NCBI GenBank assembly: GCA_944989445.1
Contig: CALYLW010000284.1
Span: forward strand, 5,001 to 69,000
DNA: 64,000 nt
Reading direction: 5' to 3'
Source: Ampullaceana balthica
Lineage: Eukaryota; Mollusca; Gastropoda; Lymnaeidae
Shown: piece by piece, positions 11,865 to 23,912 of the stretch
How the letters are laid out: each line of letters starts with the position of its first letter
Position numbering within the stretch: the first letter of the stretch is position 1
Made by a program: the position numbers and the translations under genes
The notes under the pieces: generated by a model
What the model was told of the DNA's origin: nothing
Database searches by the model: none
The model's input: only the letters and a program-made list of their open reading frames with translations

Positions 11865-12980
11865 ACTGCAAAGAAACGCACATTTATACCAACGCAAATA
11901 ATGGCTTATTTTTACACTATAATGGCAATCGAAGATACATACAAAAACATACACATCTACATAAACACATTTTAAAAAACAACAGATTATGTAGCTTATG
12001 TGTAACGTACGTTCATTTATGTGGTTGTTATGATATGAATGTTTATTTAATACTTATATGTATGTTATTATCTTCATGTAAAGTGCTGTGAGCCCAGTTC
12101 CTTACTGTGATACAGCGTTATATAAATTATCCATTTAATATTATTATTATTATCATCATCGATAAAATGAAAGGATAGATGAATAAATACCACCCCTCAT
12201 CCCAAGCCAGCCACCTCCTCTTTTAGAAAAGAAAGGTGGAAAGAAATATGTTGTTTGTTTTTTTAAAATTAAAAATAACAACGTTTTTTTTCATATCCTG
12301 GATTTCTTTGGAATGACCTGAGATTGAAGATGCGGACAATATAATTATAATTCACATAAGGTAGCAACAAAACATCTCCGCGTAAAATTTCGTTTTTTTT
12401 CGCGAGGGTAGACTGGACTCTTTTGGTAAAAGGTGTCGATTTATGAGAGGGTATTGATCTGAATATGCTGTGAACAGAATGCATTGAAGGTGTGTTTACC
12501 TCTGGGGTTCAAGGCGCGTTTACCTCTCGTGTTCAATTGACCTATTTTGTGGGATTCAACAGACACCTTTGAACATTCCTTTTAAGGCCCGTGATGTTTC
12601 ACCGGTTTGATTTTCCAATGGCTTTCGGAAAGACAACAGCAGGGTACGACTTCACTTTCTCTGTATCTAAATATTTGACATTCTCTTTTGGAGTTCGAGC
12701 TCTACGTTGTTATGACCTGGCAGGTCTATTGCGTTAGCACTCGGTGGGTCATTTTTTAATCCAACATTTAGCATGTCGAGGTTTTTAGTTTGACGAGTCT
12801 CTTGTTTACACCTTATTAGATTACCATCACTGACGAATCACCACGGTGTTATATAGAGAATAGGCATCGCTAAAAAACGAAAGTAATGAGTAATTTCTAA
12901 ATGCGTTTTAAGCAATTTTCTCGTGATAAATACTTAACGAGTTATTCCCCATTTTACATTACAAATGTTGTTTAAAACTT
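11865..12980. other. No gene seen
   Basis: AT-rich sequence with T- and A-runs. The open frame at 12269-12484 (-) has no recognisable feature. Confidence 0.5.
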
Positions 12981-13078
12981 GCAGTACACCGTCCCTGGAC
13001 GGACCAGTGACCGGGTTGTTGATGGGTGGGCAGTACACCGTCCCTGGACGGACCAGTGACCGGGTTGTTGATGGTTGG
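12981..13078. repeat. 49-bp direct duplication
   Basis: Two copies beginning GCAGTACACCGTCCCTGGAC at 12981 and 13030. Each contains the short palindrome CCGTCC-CT-GGACGG. Confidence 0.93.
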
Positions 13079-13280
13079 GGGAGGGGGCACTAATCAGCCA
13101 CTACCTACCCCTCCCCTTCTAGCAGTCCCAGGGCTCAGGTTACAGAAATGGAAGCTGGCCTGTCTCGCCAGATGTCTGCTAGACCCAGGCACTGTGAGAG
13201 TTCCATCCACTACGCTAACCTAACAGGAACCAGCTACCAGGGGGAACTTGGCAGCACAGTTACCCGAAGGTCAAGATTTG

Positions 13281-13475
13281 ACCTTTAGTGATAACATTTG
13301 ACTCTTCGTGCGTGAGGCAGTGGTTCTCACCTTTAATCATAACATTTGACTCTACGTACGTGGAGGCAGTGGTCCTCACCTTTAGTGATAACATTTGACT
13401 CTACGTACGTGGAGGCAGTGGTCCTCACCTTTAGTGATAACATTTGACACTTCATGCGTGGAGGCAGTGGTCCCA
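13281..13475. repeat. 48/49-bp minisatellite, 4 copies
   Basis: Units start at 13281, 13329, 13378 and 13427 with ACCTTTAGTGATAACATTTG or a variant, and all contain GGCAGTGGT. Moderately diverged. Confidence 0.93.
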
Positions 13476-13952
13476 AACTTTTGTGATTGAAAGAGTCCCC
13501 AACACCATTGGATCTTTGGATGATGAGATCCACTGACAACCTAAACTAATACTACGGATACAGCCCAATTTATTAATAAAATATGTATGGAAACATTCAA
13601 ACTGTAGAGCATACACAGGGATTGTGTCCGTTTGAGAGTAGGACTGTACAAATGATTATTTATTTTCAGCAATAAAAACTCTTTAAAGCTCACTCCTGTA
13701 CACTTTCCATAGAGCGAGATTGACAGCAACTGTCAGATGCACCATTAACACTAACACCGTTAGAATGTCTGTACAGTTGAGTCAACTCTGTACATCGTGT
13801 CATCAATCATCTAGGATCAGGAAATACTGCCAGGCCCCAAGCACTATATAAATATACTCAATACACCGCCATATACCACCTAGATTCAGTCCATACTGAT
13901 TAACCAACGCCGTAACTGTAAGGTCACTTCCTAAGCATGGCGGATGAAAGGG

Positions 13953-14104
13953 GCACCTTGACCAATGGCCACCTTGACCAATGGCCACCTTGACCAATGG
14001 CCACCTTGACCAATGGCCACCTTGACCAATGGCCACCTTGACCAATGGCCACCTTGACCAATGGCCACCTTGACCAATGGCCACCTTGACCAATGGCCAC
14101 CTTG
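13953..14104. repeat. 16-bp minisatellite, 9-10 copies
   Basis: Nearly perfect copies of ACCTTGACCAATGGCC. The minus-strand open frames across it simply read the repeat in successive frames. Confidence 0.97.
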
Positions 14105-14483
14105 GGGATATCAGGAATGAGCATCCCCCCTTCTCTACCTTTTGTGTTTACTCAGCAATTTAGAAAGGTTTCATTTTTTCTTTCAGAACGACGTGAGTAT
14201 TGAACCTTAGGTTACCAGCACTGCAAGTGTCTTCTATAATTATTGCTATTACCTTAGCGATGCCCGTTGCATCCAACAAATGGGCCAAAACGCTTGAAAA
14301 ATTCGATCGCTTACGAGTTTTAGGTGCGGTGGTTAGCTTGGGTAAATGGTAGCTTCAAACTTAGAACTGAATCCTTCGCTACCAGTGTAAGTGTCGAGCT
14401 ATAACAGTATTTTAAAGAATACTGGCCAAGGCTTACTCCATACCAAGCAAGTCTCAGCTGTATTGGTATTTTGAATTTGAAAA

Positions 14484-14650
14484 CAACAACAACAATGACA
14501 ACAACAACAACAACAATGACAACAACAATGACAACAACAACAACAACAACAATGACAACAACAACAACAACAATGACAACAACAATGACAACAACAACAA
14601 CAACAATGACAACAACAACAACAACAACAATGACAACAACAACAACATCA
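14484..14650. repeat. (CAA)n microsatellite with TGA interruptions
   Basis: CAA triplets broken at regular places by ATGACAAC. It gives Thr-rich frames on the plus strand and Val- or Leu-rich hydrophobic frames on the minus strand (14320-14676), which should not be taken for membrane proteins. Confidence 0.97.
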
Positions 14651-14811
14651 TACATTAAGTTTTTAAGCCAAGGCATAAATATCAGCAGCGGTCTACAACA
14701 AAAACTGACTAGTTTAAAGCTAACGTTGTGGTCTATCCTTACAATACCTTATATCTACTCGGGTGTTGCACCCCCACCCCTTTTTTTCCCCACTTCGTCC
14801 AAAAAACAGTC

Positions 14812-15178
14812 TTAACAGTCAGGTCAGTCAACACGAAACAGCCAGGTCACACAGCACCAAACAGGTCACTCAGTACTCAACAGCCAGGTCACTCAGCACC
14901 CAACAGCCAGGTCACTCAGCACCAAACAGGTCACTCAGTACTCAACAGCCAGGTCACTCAGCACCCAACAGCCAGGTCACTCAGTACCAAACAGCCAGGT
15001 CACTCAGCACCCAACAGCCAGGTCACTCAGCACCCAACAGCCAGGTCACTCAGCACCCAACAGCCAGGTCACTCAGCACCCAACAGCCAGGTCACTTAGC
15101 ACCCAACAGCCAGGTCACTCAGCACGCAACAGCCAGGTCACTCAGCACCCAACAGCCAGGTCACTCAGCACCGAACTG
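14812..15178. repeat. 23-bp minisatellite, about 15 copies
   Basis: The unit begins CAGCCAGGTCACTCAGCACC. Some units lack the CAGCCAG part (AAACAGGTCACTCAG), and the left half is more variable than the right. The 201-aa frame through it (14763-15368) is repeat-derived. Confidence 0.95.
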
Positions 15179-15361
15179 CTGGATCCATTCACCCCCCGAC
15201 CGCGCTGACCGTTCCAGCCAGTGGCGCACTAACCCTTCAATCACTAATCACCCCTTTTCTAAACGGCTGCTCGCACACAGGGTCTCCCACTGGGCTCGTT
15301 ATGGGGTCACCCACGTGCGCACGTGGCCTGGACTCGGAGCGGAACCACGCATTGGTACCCA

Positions 15362-15420
15362 TGATTAGCCGCTGGTGAGGGCCCCGTCCGAGTACTGGCG
15401 AGGGCCCCGTCCGAGTACAA
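15362..15420. repeat. About 24-bp duplication
   Basis: GAGGGCCCCGTCCGAGTAC occurs twice in tandem, preceded by CTGGT or CTGGC. Confidence 0.85.
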
Positions 15421-16706
15421 GTGACGGCTGTCAGACACAAAGGGATTGCTTATTAAAACACACACTCGCGTCCCTGGGAGCTTAAGTGGTAGAGACATGC
15501 ATATTTTTAACGGAAAGCCGCGTCTCGGCCTGTTGGTTTTCAGCTTCGTGGAGTTGGCATATTTGATTTTTTTTTCTTACAATATCTGCTTCTATTGTTG
15601 GTTGATTATTGTATAGACGGCATGGCATTGATGCTAACGTTTCATTTATAATACAGGGAATTACTGAACACGCGTGTTATCTAAGTGTAATGCTGTGTGT
15701 GTTCACGGTCAATGTCTTAATACCTACGTCTTAAAGAAACTATTAAGACAAACAAACAAACAAACAAACAAACAAAGAGATAAAATGCAAGCATACATAG
15801 AAAACAAGTTGTCTTATACTGTGGGCGGATTTAAGAGTAGGCCCATCACAAAGTTAGTTGGTTAGTTGGGTAGTTGGTTAGTTGGGTAGTTGGGCTAAAA
15901 CCCGCACTAAACAGAGCGGTGCAAGCGTTGATTTATCTAGGCGATTGATGCCCCATTCAACAAGAATACCAAAATGCATAATTCCTAAATAATATATCTG
16001 TTAAGATCACGCTAATAGAAATAGCTAAGATGAAATTCCTGGTACGAGCGTTATGAGATTCGTTAAAGCGTACCATCATACCATCGTATTTGGAGATTTT
16101 TTTTTAAAAGAACTTAACTATAGGCCTTAATGTGACAAAAATCTGCTGTGTAATTTTTTTACAAGACAGCAAAAGTTAGTATAGTTAATGGCGCATCGTT
16201 GGCACATATTGAAGACAACCCATTGTCACAGTTATTGTTTGACGGTTTAGTTTTATGGTTTACAGGCCACTTATAGTTTACAAATAAGTTTTGAAGCCAC
16301 GTAGGTAAATGTTAGCTATCGCCAACTGATGTGTAATTCTATATCTTCCAAGTGGCACTGAAAGCTGTGTGGTAGTCGATGTTATGTTCCACTATTCATT
16401 CATTTCACACTCAATTCCTTTAATTCTATCATCATGCCTCATGCTTCTAATAGAAAAACAATAACAACAACATATTTATATTTTTAAAAATCCAAAGAAT
16501 GCTTCTGGCTTCTGGTGACTGTATTGTTAAATTAAAACGTATGGCGCAACAGATTCAGTCTTGGAAATATTTATTGAAATCAAACAACTAACCTATTAGG
16601 GAAACATGGGTGGAAATTTAAGGAAGAGATTTTATTATTTTGTAAAATTGATATTTAATTTTTAAATATGTTTAAAATATTTTTAAGGAGGAAAAAAATA
16701 TATATA
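15421..16706. other. No gene; AAAC and TTAG-type microsatellites
   Basis: Contains (AAAC)n at about 15748-15777 and GTTAGTTGG/GTAGTTGG repeats at about 15852-15895. The remainder is AT-rich without recognisable features. Confidence 0.55.
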
Positions 16707-16870
16707 CTAGGGGTTTTAGAGTTGTAGGGCGCCTAAGGCGCCCACTTTTTTTTTCCAAAATCCCAAGAAAATTAACCTTGTTTGATGAATACGAAATATT
16801 AAACTTTCTGAAATGTACACAAAGTATTTTATAATTATAAATCCTCAAATCCTCTTTTTACATCAGTCCC
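16707..16870 (-). mobile_element. Helitron 3' terminus (segment R), truncated
   Basis: On the minus strand the order is segment R (CAGAAAGTTTAATATTTCG and neighbouring sequence), then hairpin GGGCGCC-TTA-GGCGCCC, a short AT-rich spacer and CTAG followed by T. Hairpin plus CTRR end is the hallmark of a Helitron 3' end. Segment R matches 20882-20990, 38655-38775 (inverted) and 37359-38905 (interrupted). The inner limit is uncertain; related TGACGTCAT-containing sequence continues to about 17000. Confidence 0.6.
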
Positions 16871-17000
16871 TTTTCCAAAATTAAAATATAAGCTAAAACA
16901 ATGACGTCATTTAATTTTTTTACGGTGAGAATCTTTAATTTATAATTATTTTGCGCACCTCCTGATGCACACCTTGTATTATAAGCTCAAACAATGACAT

Positions 17001-17997
17001 CATAGCGTTAAGGAATAAGCCATCCAGTGAGCCAGTGACTTGGACTATTATATTATTTATATTTTATGAGTATTTTGTTTAAATTTTATTTCTTGGCTAA
17101 GTTGTTTGACCAAACCTATAATATTTAAGAAGGAACTTGCGTCAAGTTTATAATTTTTAAAGGAAACAAAACGTGGTTATGGTTTTTAATGTTGTGTGTG
17201 CAAAGGTCATGAGAGGAGAGCCCCGCAATCCAATTGGCCTGTTTCGAGGTGCAAACTTTCAAGAGGAAACGCAAAATGTATTTAAACAACACGAATTTTC
17301 AAATTTTCTGCAGCTTTGCATTGTGGCTCAACTTCCAACAACTCGGCTGCGAACCCAACGAGACCAACATTGTACACACTGGTCTGCTGTTGCCAATTTC
17401 CGCCTGGTAACTGCCACCAACTGAACAAGCCTGGGCCGTGACTGCGAGGAGACCGTCAGGTCGGGGTTAAGCTAGTACACCGGGAGTGTGTTGGCTGACG
17501 CTGGTGAATGTATGTAATTCCATCAGGAAAACCTCCAGAGAGATTCACAGAAAAATCACGTGCAAAACTTGGGGGTCTCTTCCTTTGGGATTTCCCGATC
17601 AGGTACTGATTGATTTTTTCCCCTCTTTGCGTTGTTTACTGATGTGATGGAATGGAAAAGCCCATACCAATGGCAATGATTTAAAACGAGAACCAAATAA
17701 AGGACGTGTATTTTGAAGGGAAAAAAAGATTTCAGTAATTCATTGTGGAATCAAGGGGAATAAGTTAGATTTTTAAAAAAAAATATTTTTTTTAAAAAGC
17801 CGATTAAAAGAAAACTACAAAATTGATTGTTTCGTAGTTATGATTTAGAGAACAGACCAGGTTTTGTTTAAACATTGACTTCGGTGCGAACACACTGACC
17901 ATTGTGAGCAGGGGGAGAGCAGCTGCAACATATAAATATTGAATACTGATAATAATAAAACCGTCGTCATTTGATAATACCACTATCGCGATATTAT
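17001..17997. other. No gene seen
   Basis: The frame at 17173-17424 (+, 83 aa) has no recognisable domain. The region is otherwise AT-rich with A- and T-runs. Confidence 0.5.
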
Positions 17998-18611
17998 TGT
18001 CAGGGAAATGTTATAGTATAATGGGGGTTTCCCGCCTTGGGAATGTTAATGTTAGAATGTTGCGCCGGTGCGAACTATTGTTGACACATGTTTTAGTGTG
18101 ACGTAGTGTGGGGAAGATGACGTAAATAAGAGATAGGCTAGAGGGACGGTTTTTTGAAATAAGAGACCATCATACACACCTCACTCATGAAAACGTGTTG
18201 TCTCTTAATACACTGACTTGCTTTGAATCGATTCCCTCTGTTCTGGATGTGTGATGTTGACTCTGAACTTGAGTTCCTTGTTACCTCGGTCAACAAATTA
18301 TCCCGAACGTAGCCCCCAATGTCGAGTTCTATGGTATTATTGACTCACAAGGCTTGCACTCAATAAACCAGAACACCATTAGATGAATATATCATTTATT
18401 TGAAACAGGAATCCTCCAATACTTAATAACAACACAGTCCTTTCATCCACTACCAAAAAACCGTCCCTCTAGCCTATCTTCAATTTACGTCATCTTCCCC
18501 ACACTACGTCACACCAAACATGTCTCAACAATAGTGCACACCGGCGCAACATTCTAACATTAACATTCCCAAGGCGTGAAAACCCCATTATACTATAACA
18601 TTTCCCTGACA
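17998..18611. mobile_element. Foldback element with 159-bp inverted arms
   Basis: Arms 17998-18156 and 18453-18611 are inverted copies, about 93% identical by eye, beginning TGTCAGGGAAATGTTATAGT at each outer end. The spacer of 296 bp has no transposase. Long arms suggest a foldback or MULE-like non-autonomous element, but I find no clean 8- or 9-bp target duplication, so a simple inverted duplication is possible. Confidence 0.75.
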
Positions 18612-19660
18612 ACTATCTTCCCTGGTACCCATGAGCGAGGCTGAACTTTGTACATCAGCCTAACTCTCACACAATAAAACTCTGCCACTGCCCGAGAATT
18701 CCCACAATAGTTGCTGTGGGTGCCGCGTCCCACTCCACACCTCCAAGTTACGCAACTTATGACCTACCCCCCTCTACACTCCCCCCTCCCCCCAATGTAC
18801 GTTATAGGAATTGCTATATGAGTTGTATTGAGACATTGCCTATCCTCGATTTACCCATTGCAGTCTCCAGGTACTCAATAGTGAATTCATTCCCCATTAT
18901 TGTTCGTTTTTCTTCCCCTTCAAATCGTAATCTAAGAACGTGGGGCAGCGATGACTTCTGTCCCTGTAATACATCCCTAAACTTCACAATTATTTCACTG
19001 CAATATCATGTGGTTGTTTTCGTTAAGAAAATGTGTATTACGATATTGAAGACTGTAATTGTATCACATTTTTAATCACGTGATATCTGCACGGTATTTT
19101 CCCTCAAGGTTAAACAACAACAAATCCAACAATAAATAGTGATTTCATCTTTGAATCCGTGGGAATTCGACGTTCTTATAAGTTTTGAATATTTTTTTAT
19201 GTAACTGGATAGGAAATCATAAATCAAATAACGACTTAAATCACTGCACTTGAAATCTGACCGATCCGTTGGGCATGCACAGGGATCTCTCAGATGTACT
19301 TTGAAGACTGATGAGATTTGTAGAGATGAAATCACAGGGAGGGTGTTGCGAATCGCGGTGTTTAATACCGTACTCTGGCCAAACTCAAGGGGAAATGCGA
19401 CTCTAATTTCTCTAACCATTAATCACTTCAAGTCACTCTATCGCCATGAGCCTATACTGAATGTCACTAAACCGGGAATTTATATTTGTTTCTCCCCCTC
19501 CTCTAGTCGCTGCAAAAAGCCGCCACCCCCTAGAACATGAATGGGCCAATCTCTGGTATCATGGCCTCTCTCTTTTTTTTTGTTGACCAATCGGATCATG
19601 TGGACATCTCAAGTGTCTTCAGAGCGAGGCTTGATTTCAAATAGTTTGAGAGTGGTTCCA
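18612..19660. other. No gene recognised
   Basis: Overlapping open frames on both strands (18716-19075 +, 19072-19419 -, 19250-19540 +) show no domain, signal peptide or repeat. The minus-strand 115-aa frame is the least repeat-like in this area, but I cannot assign it. Confidence 0.45.
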
Positions 19661-20030
19661 TGACAAAACGACATGGTGACAAAACGACATGGTGACAAAA
19701 CGACATGGTGACAAAACGAAAAGGTCTCATAGAAACAACGTATATCAATCACTGTAGAGCCCTGAGTAGAGCCACCTAATGAAGTCCCCGTGACTAGGTC
19801 ATTTTGAACATAGACTAAGGGTGTCAGACTCAATAGCTCAGCGGCCAAAACTAAAAACACTCTTCAGTCAAAATCATTGCCTTTTTTTCCCGTGTCCCAT
19901 TTTGAACTATTTTTCTCACCTTGTCATTTTGTCACCATGTCGTTTTGTCACTTGTCGTTTTGTCGTTTCGTTACTTGTCGTTTTGCCACCTTGTGGTTTT
20001 GTCGCTTTGTCAGTTGTCGTTTTGTCTGGT
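19661..20030. repeat. Inverted pair of short-motif arrays
   Basis: Left arm 19661-19719 repeats TGACAAAACGACATGG. The right arm 19921-20030 carries the reverse complement (TTTTGTCACCATGTCGTTTT) followed by decayed CTTGTCGTTTTG copies. About 200 bp separate them, including a sequence like a hAT left end at 19818 (AGGGTGTCAGACTCAAT). The left arm is homogeneous and the right arm degenerate. Confidence 0.85.
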
Positions 20031-20400
20031 TACCGTTCGGGAGTGCCATCAGTTAAACCTGGGCCCAAACATTAACCGACAGAAACGTTTGGGTCTTGTT
20101 TTTAATGTAAAAAATTGTTTCAATTTTTTAGGGTCTTTGGTCTGGAGTTTGGGGCTGGGGTCGGGGGGGGGCAGGGGTTAGGATTGGGGTGTGTCAACGA
20201 AAGAAAAAAATATCTAATGATTCATTGGAATAATAAAGAATTAGAATATGTAATTTTTTTATTTATTTTTAAAAATTATTTTTTTGAGGTTTTAGAATAA
20301 AAATAATGAACTAATTGAATGATTTTTTATAGGTAAAAAATCTTCGCATTTAAAAAAATGCTTTGGCGAAGCCGTTGGAAATATTCAACGTTGTCCTGCT

Positions 20401-20580
20401 CAGAGCCGTCTTTACACCAGTTTGGGCCCCGGGGAAAAGAAATAGTTTTGGGCCCCTCCCCCGCGGGAATAAAAAAATAAATATACATAATATATATAAA
20501 TAAACATATTCCCATGTGGCCCCTATGCTCGTGGGCCCCCGGGCAAATGCCCAACGGGTCTATGCGTTAAGACGGCCCTG
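20401..20580. mobile_element. hAT-type MITE, 180 bp, perfect TSD
   Basis: Inverted ends CAGAGCCGTCTTTA and (right, inverted) CAGGGCCGTCTTAA, with GTCCTGCT exactly duplicated at 20393-20400 and 20581-20588. The interior holds GGGCCCC tracts and an AT-rich core. Too short to encode a protein. Confidence 0.92.
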
Positions 20581-21374
20581 GTCCTGCTCACTTATTCTTA
20601 GAGTTGACTGACTGTTAGGAACGCTTTAATAAACGGGGGACTTCTTCAGAGCGTTTAAATAATTTTAAAGTAAATTAACAGTGGAACAAGATAATTTTTT
20701 TTAAAAATCTTTGAACAAAACAGTTTTATTTTTAGCTGAATGCCGTATCCGAGTATAGTTTGCAATGATTTATTGTGGTACTTTTTGTTTAAAATTAGCA
20801 TTTCAAATGGAAGACTTCAGGCTTTATATTGTACTAGTTTGTGCTGCGGCGCCGTGGCTCCTGCGGCGCCCCTTTTTTTAAGGGCGCCTACGGCGCCCAC
20901 CTTTTTCAAAAGCCCACCTAACTTGTTATTGTATGATAAATACGTAATATTAAACTTTCTTAAATGTACACAAATTATTTTATAATAGTTTTTTTTTAAA
21001 TTGGCGTGAGGGCATTCATGTCGCGGACGCATCCCTCATAGCTTTGAGTGAAGAGAGAAGGGCCAGGAGAAAGGGCGGGGGGGGGGCAGAGGAGCAGGAG
21101 TACACGCCATCGTCCCATGAGGACGGACGGTTGCCATACTACAACTACTACTACACACAGCATAAGATGATACTACAGCAAAGAAGTTTGAAGTTCGAAG
21201 TATTAACAAATATTGCTGAGGAGTCAGCCGGACGTTAACTTGCGGCATTGAATAGTGCGCACCAATTATGAGTGCACCAATAATACAGCACAGTGCCTTA
21301 AAAATAAATAATGTGACTATAATGTGATCCACATCAAGCACATCTGTAATTTGAAGCAGTTTAAGCTTCATTGA

Positions 21375-21903
21375 TGATTATGACTTGTCAGTTTATTCGT
21401 CCATTTGTCCATTCATTATTACCACAACATTACCAAAACATGTAAAAAATAAAATGTAATTTTTACACATGTTAATAACAAAGAACAATTCATTTTGCAT
21501 GAAACGTAGAAAGCAAAGTTTGTCACAGGATAACAGAAAAGATTAAATTATCAACTGTTAATCATATTTACAATTTAATATAAACGTGTTAGTAATTCAC
21601 ATAAACGTTTTTATTATTGTCAAGTTCGCACCTTTTCAAAAGCTATTATGACTTGTCAGTTTATGCGCCCATTGGTCCATACATCATTACCTTTACATTA
21701 TCAAAAACATGTAAATAAAAAATTGTAACTATTTACAAATATGAATAACAATGAACTATTTATTTTGCATGAAACCTTTGAAGTAAAGTTAATCACTGGA
21801 TAAAAGAAAGTATTACACTATCGTCAAGTAATCGTATATAAAATTTAATATGCACGTTTTAGGAATTCTAATAAACGTTTTCATTATTGTCAAGTCAGCA
21901 CCC
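21375..21903. repeat. About 270-bp diverged tandem duplication
   Basis: Copies 21375-21643 and 21644-21903 both start near ATTATGACTTGTCAGTTTAT and end near ATTATTGTCAAGT..GCACC. They align along their length with frequent substitutions and small indels, so the duplication is old. Confidence 0.85.
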
Positions 21904-22343
21904 CTTCCAGTTCTATATTAAAAGTAAATATTTTTCATTACAAATTAGTCTAAGACGCATTAAAATATTACATGTAAATAGCAATAAAAAAAAACTATTA
22001 AGGGGAGGAGTCCGATTTTTAAATATGTTATTTTTTAAAACACACAATTATGCAATCTCAAAGTGTATAAAAGAAAAACAAACGCTGAACTGAAGCATAA
22101 GTTGGCAAATTTCATTTGCAGTGATAAATAATGGCTTTGTAGTTCAAAACGCATCGAAACTTGACAACCAAACGACAACCAATTGCAAATTTCATGAACA
22201 GAAAAACGAATGTTATAGATCTATAATAATATAGAAAATTAAATTTATAATTAAGTACGTAATATTGACATGGACACATATACAAAAAATGGACATTTAA
22301 TACAAAAAATAATAATATTTATCAAATAAAAAATGGATCTTTT

Positions 22344-23425
22344 TAAATCCTTTATATTAACTCGTGGTGTCTGGTTGCTTGCTTGCTTGATTGCTTATTT
22401 GCTTGATTGCTTGTCTGTCGCCAAAACTTTTGATCGATTTTAACCCACTTCCTCGTAAGCTAGCGAGATGAAATTTTGCAGGCAGTTTCGTGCCGATGAT
22501 AAAAACAATGTATCAAAATTTCAGATCGATCGCATGTACCGCAATTAAATTATTGTATTTTTATAGTATTTTATTTATTCCTATGTATCATGTTATTTTT
22601 TGAGAAAGAGTGTAAGGATGCGCATTATATTGAACAACCTTTCTGTCGCGCAATAAGGTGCGTATTTTATTGACAAAACTTTTTATAAACATATTCCTGA
22701 TCGGTGCGCATTATATTATAACATGTTTTACGACACAACTACAATTTTGTATTTTTGAATGGTTTTGCGCTGCGTATTATAATGAACATTCTTTTAGTTA
22801 CTTCTCGTACATAAAGGATTTATAGTAAAAAACTTGTTTTTTTACGTTTTTTATATTAAATCCTTTATATTAACTTGTGGTGTCTGGTTGCTTGATTGCT
22901 TGTCAGTCGCCAAAACTTTGGATCGATTTTTAACAAACTTCCTCGAAAGCTAGCGAGCTGAAATTGTGCAGGCAGTTTCGTGCCGATGATAAAAATAATG
23001 TATCAAAATTTCAGATGGATCGCATGTACCGTAATTAAATTATTGATTTTTTAGATTATTTTATTTGTTCCTATGTATCATGCTATTTTTTGAGATAGAG
23101 TGTCGCGGTGGGTATTATATTGAACAACCTTTCTGTCGCGCAATAAGGTGCGTATTTTATTGACAACACTTTTTATAAACATATTCCTGATCGGTGCGCA
23201 TTATATTAAACACGTTTTACGAGACATAACTACAATTTTGTATTTTTGGATGGTCTTGCGCTGCGTATTATTATGAACATTCTTTTAGTTACGTCTCGTA
23301 CATAAAAGATTTATAGTGAAAAACTTGTTTTTTTTACGGTTTTTAAATTTATTAAATCCTTTATATTAACTCGTGGTGTCTGGTTGCTTGATTGCTTGCT
23401 TGTTGGTCGCCAAAACTTTTACGGG
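22344..23425. repeat. Family A repeats, two head-to-tail copies plus a fragment
   Basis: Copies 22344-22846 and 22857-23338 begin TAAATCCTTTATATTAACT and end near ATAAAGGATTTATAG (inverted ends) plus an ACTTGTTTTTTTACG linker; a third truncated copy runs 23353-23425. Internal landmarks are GATCGATTTTAACCCACTTC, ATCAAAATTTCAGATCGATCG and CGCGCAATAAGGTGCG. The same family lies inverted at 37600-38588. No coding potential. Confidence 0.85.
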
Positions 23426-23912
23426 TGTTTTTTATTACTTCGTTCCCTTCACAAATTAATAAAAGCTCAAATAATGACGTCATGTCACAATATTTTATGG
23501 CTAGAAACACATTTTGTTAATCTCGAACGCAACATATTTACTCCAATATTTTCTTTTTTTTTGGTCGGGAGTTACCCCGCATAGCGTCACGGACAGACGT
23601 GACATTGCAAATTATATAGTTTTATAATATAATTATAGTAATATATAAAATTTATTCATTTAGATTTTAAAACAATATTTTTACTTTTTTTTTACACTGA
23701 TCGTTTGAGAGTATGAAGAAATGTTGCAAGGATGTCACATTGATTAGCTTTGAGCAAGGCCGGCTTTAGGCATAGGCAAACTAGGCAGCCGCCTAGGGCT
23801 TCCGATTAGTCTCATCATTTGTGGGGGCCTCGCACCAGAATCTTTCCATATTTATTTGTTATTTTTCTATTACAATTAGGGCCACCAAATTTACTTCGCC
23901 TAGGGCCTAGGG

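Larger units (their letters stand above)
20834..23630 (-). mobile_element. Candidate non-autonomous Helitron, about 2.8 kb
   Basis: The minus-strand 3' end at 20834 has CTAG, a 9-10 nt spacer and a GC-rich hairpin (GGCGCCG...CGGCGCC at about 20846-20868), then segment R at 20882-20990. The body holds a 270-bp duplication and family A copies. The putative 5' end, near 23560-23630, has a conserved-looking GTTACCCCGCATAGCGTCAC stretch followed by TA-rich sequence. No Rep/helicase frame is present. The 3' end is better supported than the 5' limit. Confidence 0.5.

Noticed and set aside
14320..14676. Very hydrophobic minus-strand frame like a membrane protein
   Set aside because: It is a translated (CAA)n microsatellite.
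19072..19419. 115-aa minus-strand frame as a host gene
   Set aside because: No recognisable domain and no splice or promoter support; overlapping plus-strand frames are similar in length.
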